A DNA stretch of 64,000 nucleotides from Lampris incognitus (taxonomy: Eukaryota; Chordata; Actinopteri; Lampriformes; Lampridae), in assembly GCF_029633865.1 (NCBI RefSeq), contig NC_079223.1, positions 34,057,423 through 34,121,422 of the forward strand. Reading direction: 5' to 3'. Made by a program: the position numbers and the translations under genes. This document shows positions 46,061-56,743 of this stretch, piece after piece. The notes under the pieces are model-generated. The model saw only the letters and a list, made by a program, of their open reading frames with translations. It did not search any database and was not told the origin of the DNA. Position 1 is the stretch's first letter. Each line of letters starts with the position of its first letter.

Positions 46061-46785
46061 TAATTTCTATAGTTCACTTGTGCCTGGGTCTGTGCTTATA
46101 ATCGCAACCCATTAATGGTTTTAGTTTGATTTGCCATATGCACCCAGTCGCACCATGCCATGATATGTGTGGACATGATGCACGGCCCTTCACTTTATTT
46201 TCTAAGTTTGAAAGAAGATCCTCATTTGAGATGACACCCATTGCTCTTGAAAATGTGGAGCCTATCTGATTCCTTCACATCCAAACAACTGTTGATCATA
46301 TCTTCTTATGGCTCAATATTGCAGGTCATGCCATGAATGCATGTCCTACATTTTCTATGGATTTCCACATATGCCAATTTCAGTAGTCTATACATAAAAG
46401 CTCATAACAGCAGAAATTCAAGAAACATGATACCAGAGTATGATTCATAATTATGAAGTAAGATTCAATTAATAAACAAAAGGCGAGATTGATTTCATCA
46501 TAACAAACTTGTGCGTTGACAGCTAGGCGTTTATGAAGTGCCAAGAGATGGTACCAAATGTCACTATGTTACCATTAGAGCCATGATGTGGCAAAAGAGA
46601 GTTACAGATAATCCCCAAGGTGTGTTGTTTTTCAAGTTGTCTCCCTTGAAAAACACGAATATTTAATATCAAGGTGAATTTCTGGTAAAATAAAAGTTAA
46701 ATAATTAAATACATGTCACTGCTAATCAGAACTGGACAGATCTGTAACTACATTAGCTACGATCTTGCTGTGCATTGTATTGCAG

Positions 46786-46898
46786 GTGTGGGCATAAAGC
46801 CTACTCTTTGAATTCAATGAAATGGGATGTGCTTCTTGGCTGCATCTTGAGGTGAGTTTCCCCCTTCGCTGTGAAGTGCTTTGGGTGTCAAGATAAAG

Positions 46899-46953
<55 letters not shown>

Positions 46954-46975
46954 ATCCATTATTATTATTATTATT
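46786..46975 (+). repeat. LINE/SINE 3' tail with TA expansion
   Basis: The text gaagtgctttgggtgtcaag-ataaagcactatata followed by atgtaatccattattattat is a tail found at the 3' ends of L2-related elements in fish. A TA microsatellite of about 50 bases (46901-46950) has expanded inside the tail. Confidence 0.5.
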
Positions 46976-48630
46976 ATACTGACTAATTAAATGAAATAAA
47001 AAAATGTTACTTAATCAAGCGAACCTGGTACAATGCAAGTAACATCAACCAAAGTCGTCCTTACTTTCATTCTGTTTGACCCATACAGTTTGATGGTATA
47101 GAAAGAGTGAAAGAAAGAAGTGATGTGGAGCTTGTCCCTGAGGTGGGGAGCCCTCATCTGTTAGGACTTTTAAGTTGCTTCCTTAAACGTGTTTGTAGTA
47201 ACACTCTTATACATGGGCAAATGACTTGATCAAGTCTGTCTGCTATATCTACCCTAAAATTCAAGAGAAAAATCAAGAGATAATATCACAAAAAATAAGA
47301 AGCGTGAATTGTAATTATCACCCCATATAATCTATAGAGAGGAACTGATGCAAACTGGTTGGGTCCAGTCAGAATATCAGACATTACAGTTAGTGTGAGC
47401 ATTCCTAATGTTTCAGTCTAAATTCAAACTTTCTGTTCAGCGTAGCACAGGGTTTTTTATGGTAAATGCAGCATTACAGGCCCAAAAGCTGGAAGTGATC
47501 TTGATGTGATGAATAGCCCCATATTTCTAAGGGAGCATATCCAATGTAAACATGAAGACTACAGTGACCACAGTTGCATGTCAAAATCATCTCATGTTCC
47601 GTTAATACCATTGCATTCACCAAAGCACTCCACTCAGTCAGAGTTACCTCTGAATTATCAGTAGTCACCCTCCTTGACCTATCTACCAATTGTACTGACA
47701 GGGAGGTCATACCAAATGTCATGAAGGGGTCAGGGGTCAGGTGCCCCCCCTCCCCCCAACAGGTTACAATTGATGCACATCAAGGCTGAGTGCTTGATCC
47801 ACTGTTTGATACTGGCCCCTTCACCTGGACCAATCATCTTACAATTGCTTCACCCATGACATCCACAAGAGTCAGTCAAACTATTTATATTGCACATTTT
47901 GTACATTAAAATGCAATGCAATACCCTTTCCATTAACTGAAAGTGCACAGGTAAAAAGGTGTAAGAAAAGAAAAAAAACAGACTGTATAAAAAAAATCTA
48001 ATCTGAATGAATTAGTGGAGATATAAAAGAATAATACAATAGAATGGCATGAATTAAAATAAAATGCATTAAAATAGAGAAGACAGACTCATAATTGATC
48101 CACAGCAGATTAAGAGCTAATAGAAAGTGAAAGAGAGGTTAAAAGATTGTGTTTTCATGAAGTGGCTAAAAGTTGCACTTCCACAGTTTAGGACCATGCA
48201 CCCAGAATGCTGTTTCACCTTGAGTCTTAGTTTGTGTTTGTGGAATAATAAGCAAGAGTTTCTGTGGATCTTAAGGCCCAACATAACATGTTGCTTATTT
48301 AGACAGAAGCAAATTGCTGGATGTCTTGTAAGTCTCTGGATAAAAGCATCTACTAAATGAGAAAATGTAAAATAACTAGGAATTGGTATCGAAACCTGGT
48401 AAATTACTTAAGGCCGCGGTATTGATAAACTCCGACATTAACGGTTCTGCTATCGGTACTGGAGAAATTAAGAAAATAAATATCCTATTTATTTAGGCTA
48501 CATAAACGCTGTCTTGCACCTTTTATCTCACTAACCCCGTTTCTAATTTGTAATATGATGAAGACATTTGTCTACGATGCGTTGTCGCTATTCCCAATCC
48601 AGAAGAGAGATCTCTCTTTCGGAGCCTGTG

Positions 48631-48675
48631 GTATGTGCGAGCCGAGGGGCGGGGCCAGCTCGCTCTCGCGCTCGC
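48631..48675. repeat. Left copy of LINE-flanking direct repeat
   Basis: gtatgtgcgagccgaggg-cgg-gccagctc and following ctc-rich bases recur at 54034-54078. The two copies bracket the LINE and look like an unusually long target-site duplication. Confidence 0.7.
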
Positions 48676-48767
48676 TCTCTCAATTCAATTCAAAGGGCTT
48701 TATTGGCATGAAAGTTTTACAACAATGTTGCCAAAGCATCAAAAAATACAGTTTGAACGGTACACAA

Positions 48768-48982
48768 TGTCCTATACTAGACTTTATCAAATTAGTATAG
48801 CTGTAAAATAATAACGAGGCAAGAGGCGAGCACCATACGTTTTCAACTCCTTTCTTTTTATCTCACTCCTTCATCACCCTCAGCACCGTACTACACTCAG
48901 CAACAATCATTAGGCTACTGCGCCCTCTGGTGGCGTGGTGGTATTGCAATGCATGAACAATGAATGAACCGACTACACAACA
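48768..48982 (-). repeat. Gypsy 3' LTR (young element)
   Basis: 215-bp LTR downstream of integrase. Partner at 53389-53603. It contains ttctttttatctcactcctt and gcgccctctggtggcgtggt. Confidence 0.95.
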
Positions 48983-49414
48983 TATTCCCCCTCTCTTAAG
49001 AAGCTTACCCGTACATGAAATACTATGTCCCATGTCACAGACATCAGTAGTACAATAACTCAAGTGCTATCAGCAGCAACACAACTTCCCACAATAGACA
49101 TGTTATAATAACCATCAACCACAATAACCATGAACCACAGTTCCAGTGTAATATTACTGTAAATAAAATATAGCAGGAAATCTTGAACCTGTAATCCCAA
49201 AAATGTTAATCAGTGTAACACAGGCACTTTCAATCACAAGGCACTAAAATCACAGTAACCTGGTATCAATCAAAATCAGTGCAAAACAAACATTTATTTT
49301 TTTTTCTTAGTCACAGCATTGTTTTTTTTTTTCACATTTTGTATCAACAGTATTTTTTTTCACATTTTCACATCCACTTATTCTCTCCTCATTTCTCACC
49401 GTCCATTGGACCAA

Positions 49415-51667
49415 CTAGTGTTCATAGTCCTTCAGCCAAGCAGGCTCCTTTCTTACTCTCACAGGTCTGTCCATGACCCCAGTGCCAACTGGTTGTTGGG
49501 GCAGCTCAGGTTGTCGGGCCGACTCCGGCACTGGAGCAGGGTTGGCAACTGGCTCTGGATCGGATTCCCTGTTTGTTCCGCTTTCAGGGACCAGAGAGAG
49601 GTGGGCAGCGTTCCATGTACGCCCATCCTCTAGCACATAAGCACTCGAACCAGCTTTGCGTATCACTCGGGTAGGTCTCTGAAACTTAGACAGTCCCTTT
49701 TTCACATGGAAAGGTTTCCTCACTCTGACTAAGCTTCCCTCTTTGATCTTAGGCACACGTGCTCCCCTTTTCTTGTTAGTGTAGGTTTTTGATGCCTCCT
49801 GTTTGGCAGCAACCCGACTGCGTAGTTGTTCCTCCAACAGTGGGTCAGGTTTTCGTGCAGGGCCAATGTTCACTTTGGTGTGCATCAGTCGGTTGTACAT
49901 GAGTTCATACGGTGACACCCCAGTGGTGCCATGTGGGGTAGCATGGTAGGTGGACAAGAAATCCTGTACGTATGGCTTCCATGGCCTTCTCTCCTGCTCG
50001 GCAAAGAGTAGTGTTTCTTTGAGAATGCGGTTCCAGCGCTCCACGGCTCCATTCGCTTGTGGATAGTAAAGAGACACTCTACTGTGTTTAATGTCTCTCG
50101 CTGCAAGGTAGTCTGCAAACTCGGTAGAGGTGAATTGTGTTCCATTGTCACTCACCAATTCAATAGGATTTCCAAACCGGGAGAACACAGCAGACAGGAA
50201 GGTAGTGATTGCAGCGGTAGTGATAGTTGAAGTGAAAGCGACCTCTGGCCACTTTGTGTAGTAGTCAGTCAGCGTCACAGCAAAGTGACAGTCCCAAGTA
50301 GCTGACTCGAACGGTCCCACTATGTCTATCCCCACTTTCTGCCATGGGGCATCCGGGAGTGGGATGGGCTGGAGAGGAGCAGAATGCGTCTTGGCACTTT
50401 TATCATTCATCTGGCACGATCCACATGAGCGGATAGTCTCCTGCACACACGTGTCCATACCGGGCCACCAGTATAAGTCCCGCAGCCTCTGTTTGGTGCG
50501 GACCACCCCTTGGTGTGTCTCGTGTGCCAAGTCCACCAGCTGCTTCCGTAGGGCAACTGGCACAAGTCGTCGGTGAGGCCCCCTGTAAATAATCACATCC
50601 TGTATTGACAGTTCATTCCTCGTGGCGAAATATGGTTTGAGCTCGTCTGGTAGGGACTTCGCTGTCTTAGGCCAGCCCCTGTTTATCTGTGCTCTAAGAG
50701 CTGTGAGCTCAGGGCACGCCTCACATGCCTCCGTAAAGTCTTTTACTGAAAGAGCTTTCAGTTCTGTGTCCAACAGAGCAACAAGCTCCGGCTTGGTCAC
50801 TGGCTCTGTATCCTCGTCTGCAGGGAGGGGCAACCGGGAAAAACAGTCGGCCGCCTGGTTTTGTGAGCCAGGACGGTACTCCACGTCGTATGTAAAGCAC
50901 AGTAGTCTCACAGACCAACGCGCAATACGCATCCCTGCGCGGCCCAGGCCTTTTGTTGCAAGTAGTGTGGTCAAAGCCTGGTGGTCCGTGCGTAGTGTAA
51001 ACCTAGTACCCCATAAGAAGGTCCTCCATTTTTCAGCGGCCCACACCCAGGCCAACGCCTCCTTTTCAACAATGGAGTACTTGCGTTCAGCGGGGTTAAG
51101 TGTGTGTGAGGCACATGCAACTGTACGTTCTGTCCCATCCGGGTGTAGTTGTGTCAGTACGGCCCCCAAGCCATAATCGGATGCGTCCGTAGACACGTGG
51201 GTGGGGAGGCTGGGGTCGAAGACGGACAGCGCTGGGCTGTTTACAATACGGTCCTTCACCGCCTCGAAGCTCTCCTGAGCTGCTGAAGTCCACTGAAATG
51301 TGTCCTCACGCAGACATGCTCGCATAGGCTCCACGAGCGACGCGTAGTTGTTTACGAACTTCTGGTACCACGCCGTGAGCCCTAGAAATGAGCGAAGTGT
51401 TGTAGCATCACTTGGCACTGGAGCCTCTGTAATGGCTCTGACGTGCTCGGTGAGTGGCTGCAGGCCCTGGGCAGAGATCGTGAGGAACCGCAGGCTGGAC
51501 TGGTTAAACTGGCATTTTTCCTCATTTAGCTGGAGGCCGGCGCCCCTGATGGTGGCGAGCACCTCCTGCAGGTTGCAGTCGTGGTCCTCCTTGACCTTGC
51601 CATACACTATGACATCGTCCAAGTAGTACTGGACCCCCTTGAGGCCTTTAAGTACGAGCGACATCAT
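49415..51667 (-). pseudogene. Gypsy pol: RT (palm on), RNase H, integrase
   Basis: An open frame of 750 residues. RT motif VQYYLDDVIVYG (YLDD) is near residues 13-24. The RT thumb, then RNase H (STDASDYGLGAVL; RTDHQALTTLL) follows. The integrase zinc finger is HETHQ-...-CGSCQ. The DDE core has GIDIVGPF (first Asp), VSDNGTQFTS (second Asp) and AVERWNRI (Glu). It ends with a C-terminal tail and no chromodomain. The frame starts just after an in-frame TAA that separates it from the RT N-terminal half, so it is not translated as a normal polyprotein unless the stop is read through. The catalytic residues of all three domains are present. Confidence 0.92.
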
Positions 51668-51691
51668 CTTGGAGAACGCGCTTGGGGCGGA

Positions 51692-52870
51692 TTACAGCCC
51701 ATATGGGACCCGTTTGAACCTGAAAAGTCCGTCGTGCGTTATGAATGCGGTTAAGTCCCGGCTTTCTGGTGCTAAAAGGACTTGATGATATGCGTTTGCG
51801 AGATCTATGGAAGAATATACAGTAGCACCGCTCATCTCGGAGAACAAGTCATCCATGTGTGGAAGTGGGTAACTGTCCATCACTATAGCCTTGTTAGGCT
51901 CACGTAAGTCCACGCACAGTCTCACCGCACCGTTCTTCCATTGCGTGACCACGATGGGTGAAACCCATGGAGATGCATCAATCCTCTCTATCACGTCCAT
52001 TTCTAACAGTCTCTCAAGTTCTGTGGAGACAGCTTGTCTCACGGAGAGGGGAAGTCTCCTCAGCTTCTGTTGGACGGGCTGTACTGCTTCATTGCCCTCC
52101 TTCACTTTAACACGGTGGACAAAACCCTTGGCTAAGCCCAGTTTCACTGGTCCAGTTTTAACCTCTGTCACTGGAGCCGCAGTTGAGAGCACAGTATTAT
52201 TTACTATAGAAGGTCTCAGTGCCCTGAATAAGTCCATCCCCAAGACAGCGGTACCTGTCTTTTTCACGATGTATAGTGTAGCCGGAACTGTAGTATCTTC
52301 GTGCTGCACTGTAGCTGATAAACAGCCTATTACTGGGATGTCTGACTTTGTATATGACACTAACTTAACCTCTGGTTCTGTCAGGGGCACATCGCTGAAA
52401 TGCTCTCTGTAGACGGGTTCAGGAATGATGGACACAGCGGCGCCCGTATCCACCACTAGCTCTACTGGGCAAGAAGTTGACTTGGCATTAATAGTCACTT
52501 CATATGATATTTTCTGAGCTGGTTGGGTTGCATTAATTCCCAGCACTTGCACAACAACTTCACCTACTTTTTTGGTAGACTTTTCACCTGACCTTTCAGA
52601 AGATTTACAAACTTTGGCAAAATGACCTACTTTATTGCATTTCCGACAAGTCATTTTCAGGGCAGGGAAGTCTGGAGCATTTGCAAGATGAGTAGACGAC
52701 CCACACCTAAAACAGCATCTGTCCTGTCTTGGAGTGGCGTTTGCAGGCTCTGCAGAGCGGTTGTATTTCCCTTTATTTTTGAATGGACGTTTAGGCTTCG
52801 CCGTTACAGCTTGCACGGGAACCTGGGACTCTGAACCTAGCGTGACCCGATGGCAGCTTCCGCCTGGCAT
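51692..52870 (-). pseudogene. Gypsy zinc knuckle, protease and RT N-terminal half
   Basis: A 392-residue frame with a CCHC knuckle CRKCNKVGHFAKVC at about residues 74-87; an upstream second knuckle has lost its last Cys. The protease motif is LVVDTGAAVSIIP, and LGMDLFRAL lies in its C-terminal part. The RT fingers/palm are VIERIDASPWVSPIVV, VDLREPNKAI and SIDLANAYHQV (first catalytic Asp), ending FKRVPYGL directly before a TAA stop. It overlaps gag by 34 bases in a different frame (a -1 relation). No classical slippery heptamer is obvious in the overlap, so the frame change may be damage rather than programmed frameshifting. Confidence 0.9.
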
Positions 52871-53373
52871 GCAATCTGGAGTGTTTTTTCAAGTGTCAAA
52901 TTTGCATCTGCTTGTCCTAGCAGTCTCTCGCGTATCTTTGCACAATGGATATGCTCGATGATCTGGTCACGTATCATTTCGTCTCTATTGTTGTCAAACC
53001 CACATGTTGTGGCAAGCTCGCGCAGCGCGGCAATGTACTCCGTAATGGACTCCTGCGGCCTCTGTATTCTCTGTCTGAACTTATGACGTTCCACCACAAC
53101 ATTTATGGCTGGGTTGAAGTGTGCACGCAGTGCCATCGTTGCTTCTTTGTAAGTCCTACCTGCATTTGCAAGTGTATAAAACACACGCTGGCCCTCTGTA
53201 CCCAGACAATGTAAAAGAAGTGCACGTAACCTCGTGTCTGGCCAGTCATCACCATCCGCATCAATGGCTAGCAGATAGTTCTCGAACATCCTAGCCCACA
53301 TGTCGAACGGAATTGTAGGTTGTCCGGCACACGGCAGAAATAAAGCAGGTAAGGGCACAGCTGCAGTCGCCAT
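52837..53373 (-). CDS. Gypsy gag (matrix/capsid)
   Basis: A 178-residue frame starting MATAAVPLPALFLPCAG immediately after the primer-binding region. The capsid-like core (FDMWARMFENYLLAI, LRALLLHCLGTEGQRVFYTL, AHFNPAINVVVERHKFRQR, ESITEYIAALRELATTCGF) is of retrotransposon gag type. It ends at 52837, upstream of the zinc knuckles that lie in the pol frame. No internal stop. Confidence 0.88.
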   Translation of the reverse strand: MATAAVPLPALFLPCAGQPTIPFDMWARMFENYLLAIDADGDDWPDTRLRALLLHCLGTEGQRVFYTLANAGRTYKEATMALRAHFNPAINVVVERHKFRQRIQRPQESITEYIAALRELATTCGFDNNRDEMIRDQIIEHIHCAKIRERLLGQADANLTLEKTLQIACQAEAAIGSR

Positions 53374-53388
53374 TTCTCGTCGCCAATT

Positions 53389-53603
53389 TGTCCTATAAAA
53401 GACTTTATCACATCAGTATAGCTGTAAAATAATAACGAGGCAAGAGACGAGCACCGTACGTTTTCAACTCCTTTCTTTTTATCTCACTCCTTCATCACCC
53501 TCAGCACCGTACTACACTCAGCAACAATCATTAGGCTACTGCGCCCTCTGGTGGCGTGGTGGTATTGCAATGCATGAACAATGAATGAACCGACTACACA
53601 ACA
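53389..53603 (-). repeat. Gypsy 5' LTR (young element)
   Basis: 215-bp LTR upstream of gag. Nearly identical to 48768-48982. Confidence 0.95.
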
Positions 53604-53995
53604 CACAATAACACTAATAATGAACATCAACACAACATTGTAACGATCAGTAAAGAAACAATAACATAGCCATAACAATAGAGAAACAGAAGTAGATCAA
53701 AAGGTGGAGCATGGGTTGCGAGGCGACTACAGCTGTCGTGTGTGTTGTGCTGCTTGTCTCTTAGGCTGTGACATGACCTGACATATCTCGCTGCATCTAT
53801 GGCGCTGACACTGCTTTCCCCAAGTACATGTTGGTCTGGTCAGAGAGTGTGTCCAAGTCTTGGAATTTACATTTAATTTTTGTGAAGCATTTTGTTCTAA
53901 AGTCTTCGTATGTGCTACATTGTAGCAGGAAATGTTGCTCTGTCTTCACCTGTCTCTCCGGACAGTTGACACAGCCTGTCTTCTCTGGGCAGTCA

Positions 53996-53997
53996 GG

Positions 53998-54028
<31 letters not shown>
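53996..54028. repeat. (CT)n microsatellite
   Basis: A run of about 32 bases of CT, at the right edge of the LINE fragment and next to the right direct-repeat copy. Confidence 0.9.
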
Positions 54029-54032
<4 letters not shown>

Positions 54033-54033
54033 T

Positions 54034-54078
54034 GTATGTGCGAGCCGAGGGTCGGAGCCAGCTCTCGTTCTCTCGCTC
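54034..54078. repeat. Right copy of LINE-flanking direct repeat
   Basis: Matches 48631-48675 with a few substitutions (gggtcggag versus ggggcgggg). It supports a single pre-insertion site that was duplicated. Confidence 0.7.
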
Positions 54079-54677
54079 ACACACTGACCATGGCGGAGAG
54101 AACTAAACGGTCAAGTCTGGTTGTACTTCACTAGAGTCGATGCTGACAATGCTCATTAGCAAAGGTAGATGAATTGCCTTTGGTAACTGTTATATTAGGT
54201 TCACGGAGCATAAAGAAGACGCGTCAGGCATGATGTCCGGAATTAGAAAGATGCTTTATTTCCCCGCCCAGTCTCGGTTATATACATCCCACAGCTCCCC
54301 CTACGGGTGCCCGTAAGTACCTAACACAACGTCCCCCTTTCTGAGATGAAACATTCAGTTTTCACTATTATTATAACTGACAAGAAATCAACATATCAAT
54401 ATCTGTAAGACTGAAACTCAGACAATAACATCGAATAAAATCACTTTTCTTTTCATCCAAGAGAATGTTTCCTTTTCTTTTCCTTACAAGAATATAATGT
54501 AATTTATCTTTTTACAGAAGATACAGAACACTTCTTCATTCCCTTTTTTTTGAACAAAATAATTCAACAGAATTTTTTTTCGAAGAGGGGGGGGATTAGA
54601 CTGCCCCAGCCCTCAACTGAGTGAGGGGATTATTCTGCCCCTTTAACCACTCAGTGTGTCCCACAGCACCTGTTTTA

Positions 54678-55124
54678 CTAAGTTAAAAAGTCCATCAGGT
54701 GGCGTGGAGGACAACGTTGCCTCACAGGGTACCTTCGGGCAGACCCAGTCTGTGGTTGGGGTGAGGTCTCACTGGAGACAGGTGTGGGGTCTGGGGGGGG
54801 GGCACCATCTGCAGCTGTAATCTGCAGATCATCAGTCGGTGGGCAGCTCAGGTGCTGCAGTGGCACTACTAGTGTTCTGCTGGCGTTGTGTTGTGCCAGG
54901 TGATTTAATACATGGACCTGGTCTACAGTCAACTGGTCAAATGGTTGGACTATATGGACCAGATCAAACGAACTGCCTGGCAGGACAGAGACATCATGAC
55001 ACGTGTCCCTGGGTTGTCCGTCATGACATGTGTCCCTGGGTTGTCCATCATGACACGTGTCCCTGGGTTGTCCATCATGACACGTGTCCCTGGGTTGTCC
55101 TTCATCATGCGGAATGTCAGACAT
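54678..55124 (-). pseudogene. Pol C-terminal tail with 9-residue repeats
   Basis: A 148-residue frame. Its N-terminal part is four copies of GQPRDTCHD encoded by the 27-bp minisatellite. The rest is Pro/Ser-rich and ends RRYPVRQRCPPRHLMDFLT, the style of a Gypsy integrase C-terminal tail. It is not a complete protein. Confidence 0.65.
54992..55099. repeat. 27-bp minisatellite, four units
   Basis: Units at 54992, 55019, 55046 and 55073 share tcatgacacgtgtccctggg. Unit 2 has two changes. Each unit carries a palindromic gacacgtgtc (CACGTG E-box core, lost in unit 2). The unit length is a multiple of three. Confidence 0.97.
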
Positions 55125-55152
55125 ACCGTTAGGATCAGAGCTGAGGTCGAAC

Positions 55153-56242
55153 TCAACATGTGCATGTCAGGGTATTCAGTGAAGTTTGCTTCCGCTTCTG
55201 CCCGAACCTGAAAAAGGCCTGACCCAACCACAACTCACCAGCTGTCTTCTCCAGCTCACTAAACTGCCCTGTACTGTACAGAATTGCTAGGATCACAGTC
55301 ACATCAGCTCCTGTGTCGATCTTGAATTCTGTCTCTATGTCAGCTAATTTCAGCTTTATCAGCCACAGAGCTTCAGAATCTTCTGCATTAAAATAGCCTA
55401 AGAATGCAACGTCCTCGTCGCTGTCACTGTCGGCCATGTTCACTTCTCCTACAGTGTTTGATCGGCAGACTTTTGCATAATGCCCCCTTTTCTTGCAGAA
55501 GTTACAGACTGCATCGCCAGCTGGACATAGTTGCATGCTATGCGCATCCTTCCCACATCTTTTGCATTGCGCACGATATGACGTACTCTGGACTGGCGCC
55601 CTTGCCCCGCTCTGCTTCTCTCTCCCGCCGTTTCTCCAACTTGCACTAACAGCATCCAATTCTGTGCTTGTCTCTGCTGCTCTGACGTTGCTTCTAAGCA
55701 TGCCTTGTTGCTTTTTGACTTGCTCGCTCAGGCGAACCCTAATGACCGCTCTATCTAGCGTCAACTCCGGGTCCATTTGCAGCTGCTTAGATAGCTTTTT
55801 ATCTCTTAGCCCCGCTACTAGCCTATCACGAATCATCTCACTGTGTAGTTCACCATAACCACAATGCTCTGCTAGGCAATGAAGTGCTTTAATAAAACTA
55901 TCAGCTGTCTCGCCTACTTCTTGGTGTCTCTGATTAAACTTAGCCCATTCAAATATCACATTCACCCATACTACAAAGTGCGCATCAAACCTGGCCTTCA
56001 CCGTGCCGTACGAGTTTGCTTTCGCACGCGTTTGCTTCATCTGGCGTGAGACGGAGTGAAGTTAGCACATCCTCTGCCTCTACTCCCATAGTGTATATAA
56101 GGGTGTTGATCTGGTTCTCTTCGGACTGTAGCTCCAAGCCTGAAGCTATACCGAACCTCTCGAATCTCTGAATCCATTTCGGCCACTCCTCTGGCTTGCT
56201 GAAATTGAATTGCGCCGGTAGAGGAACTTGAAAACGGTCCAA
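55153..56242 (-). pseudogene. Gypsy-like gag with zinc knuckles and protease start
   Basis: It begins at 56242 (MDRFQVPLPAQFNFSKPEEWPKW) and shifts frame near 56000-56040, then continues for 295 residues with FDAHFVVWVNVIFEWAKFNQR, ESFIKALHCLAEHCGY-like text and MIRDRLVAGLRDKKLSKQLQ. The knuckle CNFCKKRGHYAKVC and the protease start FKIDTGADVTVI follow. The domain is cut soon after the protease Asp. One frameshift breaks gag. Confidence 0.88.
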
Positions 56243-56620
56243 CTTCTCCCCTCGTGTGGATGCTAGCCCGTGCTGTGACCAGGGTCCTAACGCTAGTTAG
56301 CTTTGAAACTCGCTAGTTATCGTGCACACACCACCGAGACTCCGGTTATTAACCCAATTGCAAGGTCCTTTTTTCCTTTTAGTACAAATGCCGAGATATC
56401 TTCATCCCAGTTCATGTAAGGGGCTTAGAGTGACCACTTCTGACACCATGTTATATCAGGTTCACGGAGCATAAAGAATACGCGCCAGGCATGATGTCCG
56501 GAACTAGAAAGATGCTTTATTTCCCCACCCAGTCTCGGCTATATATCCAACAGCTCCCCCTACGGGTGCCCGTAAGTACCTAACACAACAGTAACCATCA
56601 CTGCATCAATGTTTAGCAGT

Positions 56621-56743
56621 GTTTATCATATTCTATGGTTTAGAATATGATAAACCATACTAGTGACTTGTGGCTAGAATCTAAGCCACTGCTTACATAG
56701 GCAAAAATACCTTTAAATATGGTATTTGTGCCTATGTAAGCAG
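56621..56743. repeat. Two adjacent hairpin-forming inverted repeats
   Basis: Hairpin 1 has a perfect 14-bp stem (gtttatcatattct at 56621-56634 with 56642-56655) and a 7-base loop. Hairpin 2 has a 23-bp stem with one mismatch (56689-56711 with 56721-56743) and a 9-base loop. They lie 30 bases beyond the LTR end of the deleted Gypsy element. They are probably part of an unclassified foldback element. Confidence 0.8.

Larger units (their letters stand above)
45801..48630. other. Upstream flank of POLH, no gene recognised
   Basis: Apart from the short repeats listed separately, no coding or RNA signal is seen. XPO5, the head-to-head neighbour of POLH in mammals, was looked for here and not found. 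Confidence 0.55.
48768..53603 (-). mobile_element. Young full-length Ty3/Gypsy retrotransposon
   Basis: Two 215-bp LTRs, 48768-48982 and 53389-53603, differ at only about six positions by eye. On minus they begin TGTTGTGTAG and end GGACA. Perfect 5-base target duplications CACAA lie at 48763-48767 and 53604-53608. A primer-binding-like AATTGGCGACGAGAA follows the 5' LTR and gag begins immediately. Internal order: gag, zinc knuckle, protease, RT, RNase H, integrase. Coding is nearly intact, with one reading-frame change between gag and pol and one in-frame stop in RT. Confidence 0.97.
48676..54033 (-). mobile_element. LINE 3' fragment, split by a Gypsy insertion
   Basis: Right part 53604-54033 encodes on minus the C-terminal LINE motif CVNCPERQVKTEQHFLLQCSTYEDFR. 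The left part 48680-48767 is the 3' end with caattcaattcaaagggctt and tattggcatgaaagt. The Gypsy element at 48768-53603 with its CACAA duplication separates them. The LINE is strongly 5' truncated. Its flanks carry a near-identical direct repeat of about 45 bases. The clade is not assigned. Confidence 0.75.
54188..56590 (-). mobile_element. Internally deleted Gypsy-like LTR retrotransposon
   Basis: Short LTRs, 54188-54331 and 56449-56590 (about 142-144 bp, differing at roughly eight sites plus a small indel), are flanked by perfect GTAAC duplications at 54183-54187 and 56591-56595. A purine tract (GGGGGA) precedes the 3' LTR. Inside are gag, zinc knuckles and the beginning of protease, then directly a C-terminal pol tail. 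RT, RNase H and most of integrase are missing, so it depends on a relative for movement. Confidence 0.92.

Noticed and set aside
45613..48630. XPO5, expected head to head with POLH as in mammals
   Set aside because: No XPO5-like first exon or splice pattern could be recognised in the upstream flank.
52837..52870. Programmed -1 ribosomal frameshift between Gypsy gag and pol
   Set aside because: The frames are in a -1 relation and overlap, but no slippery heptamer or pseudoknot is apparent; it may be a mutation.
54992..55099. CRISPR-like repeat array
   Set aside because: Contiguous 27-bp units without spacers, in frame inside a retroelement of a vertebrate genome.
56621..56743. Annotating the hairpins as microRNA genes
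   Set aside because: Stem structure alone is not enough; position beside an LTR and AT-rich content favour a repeat.
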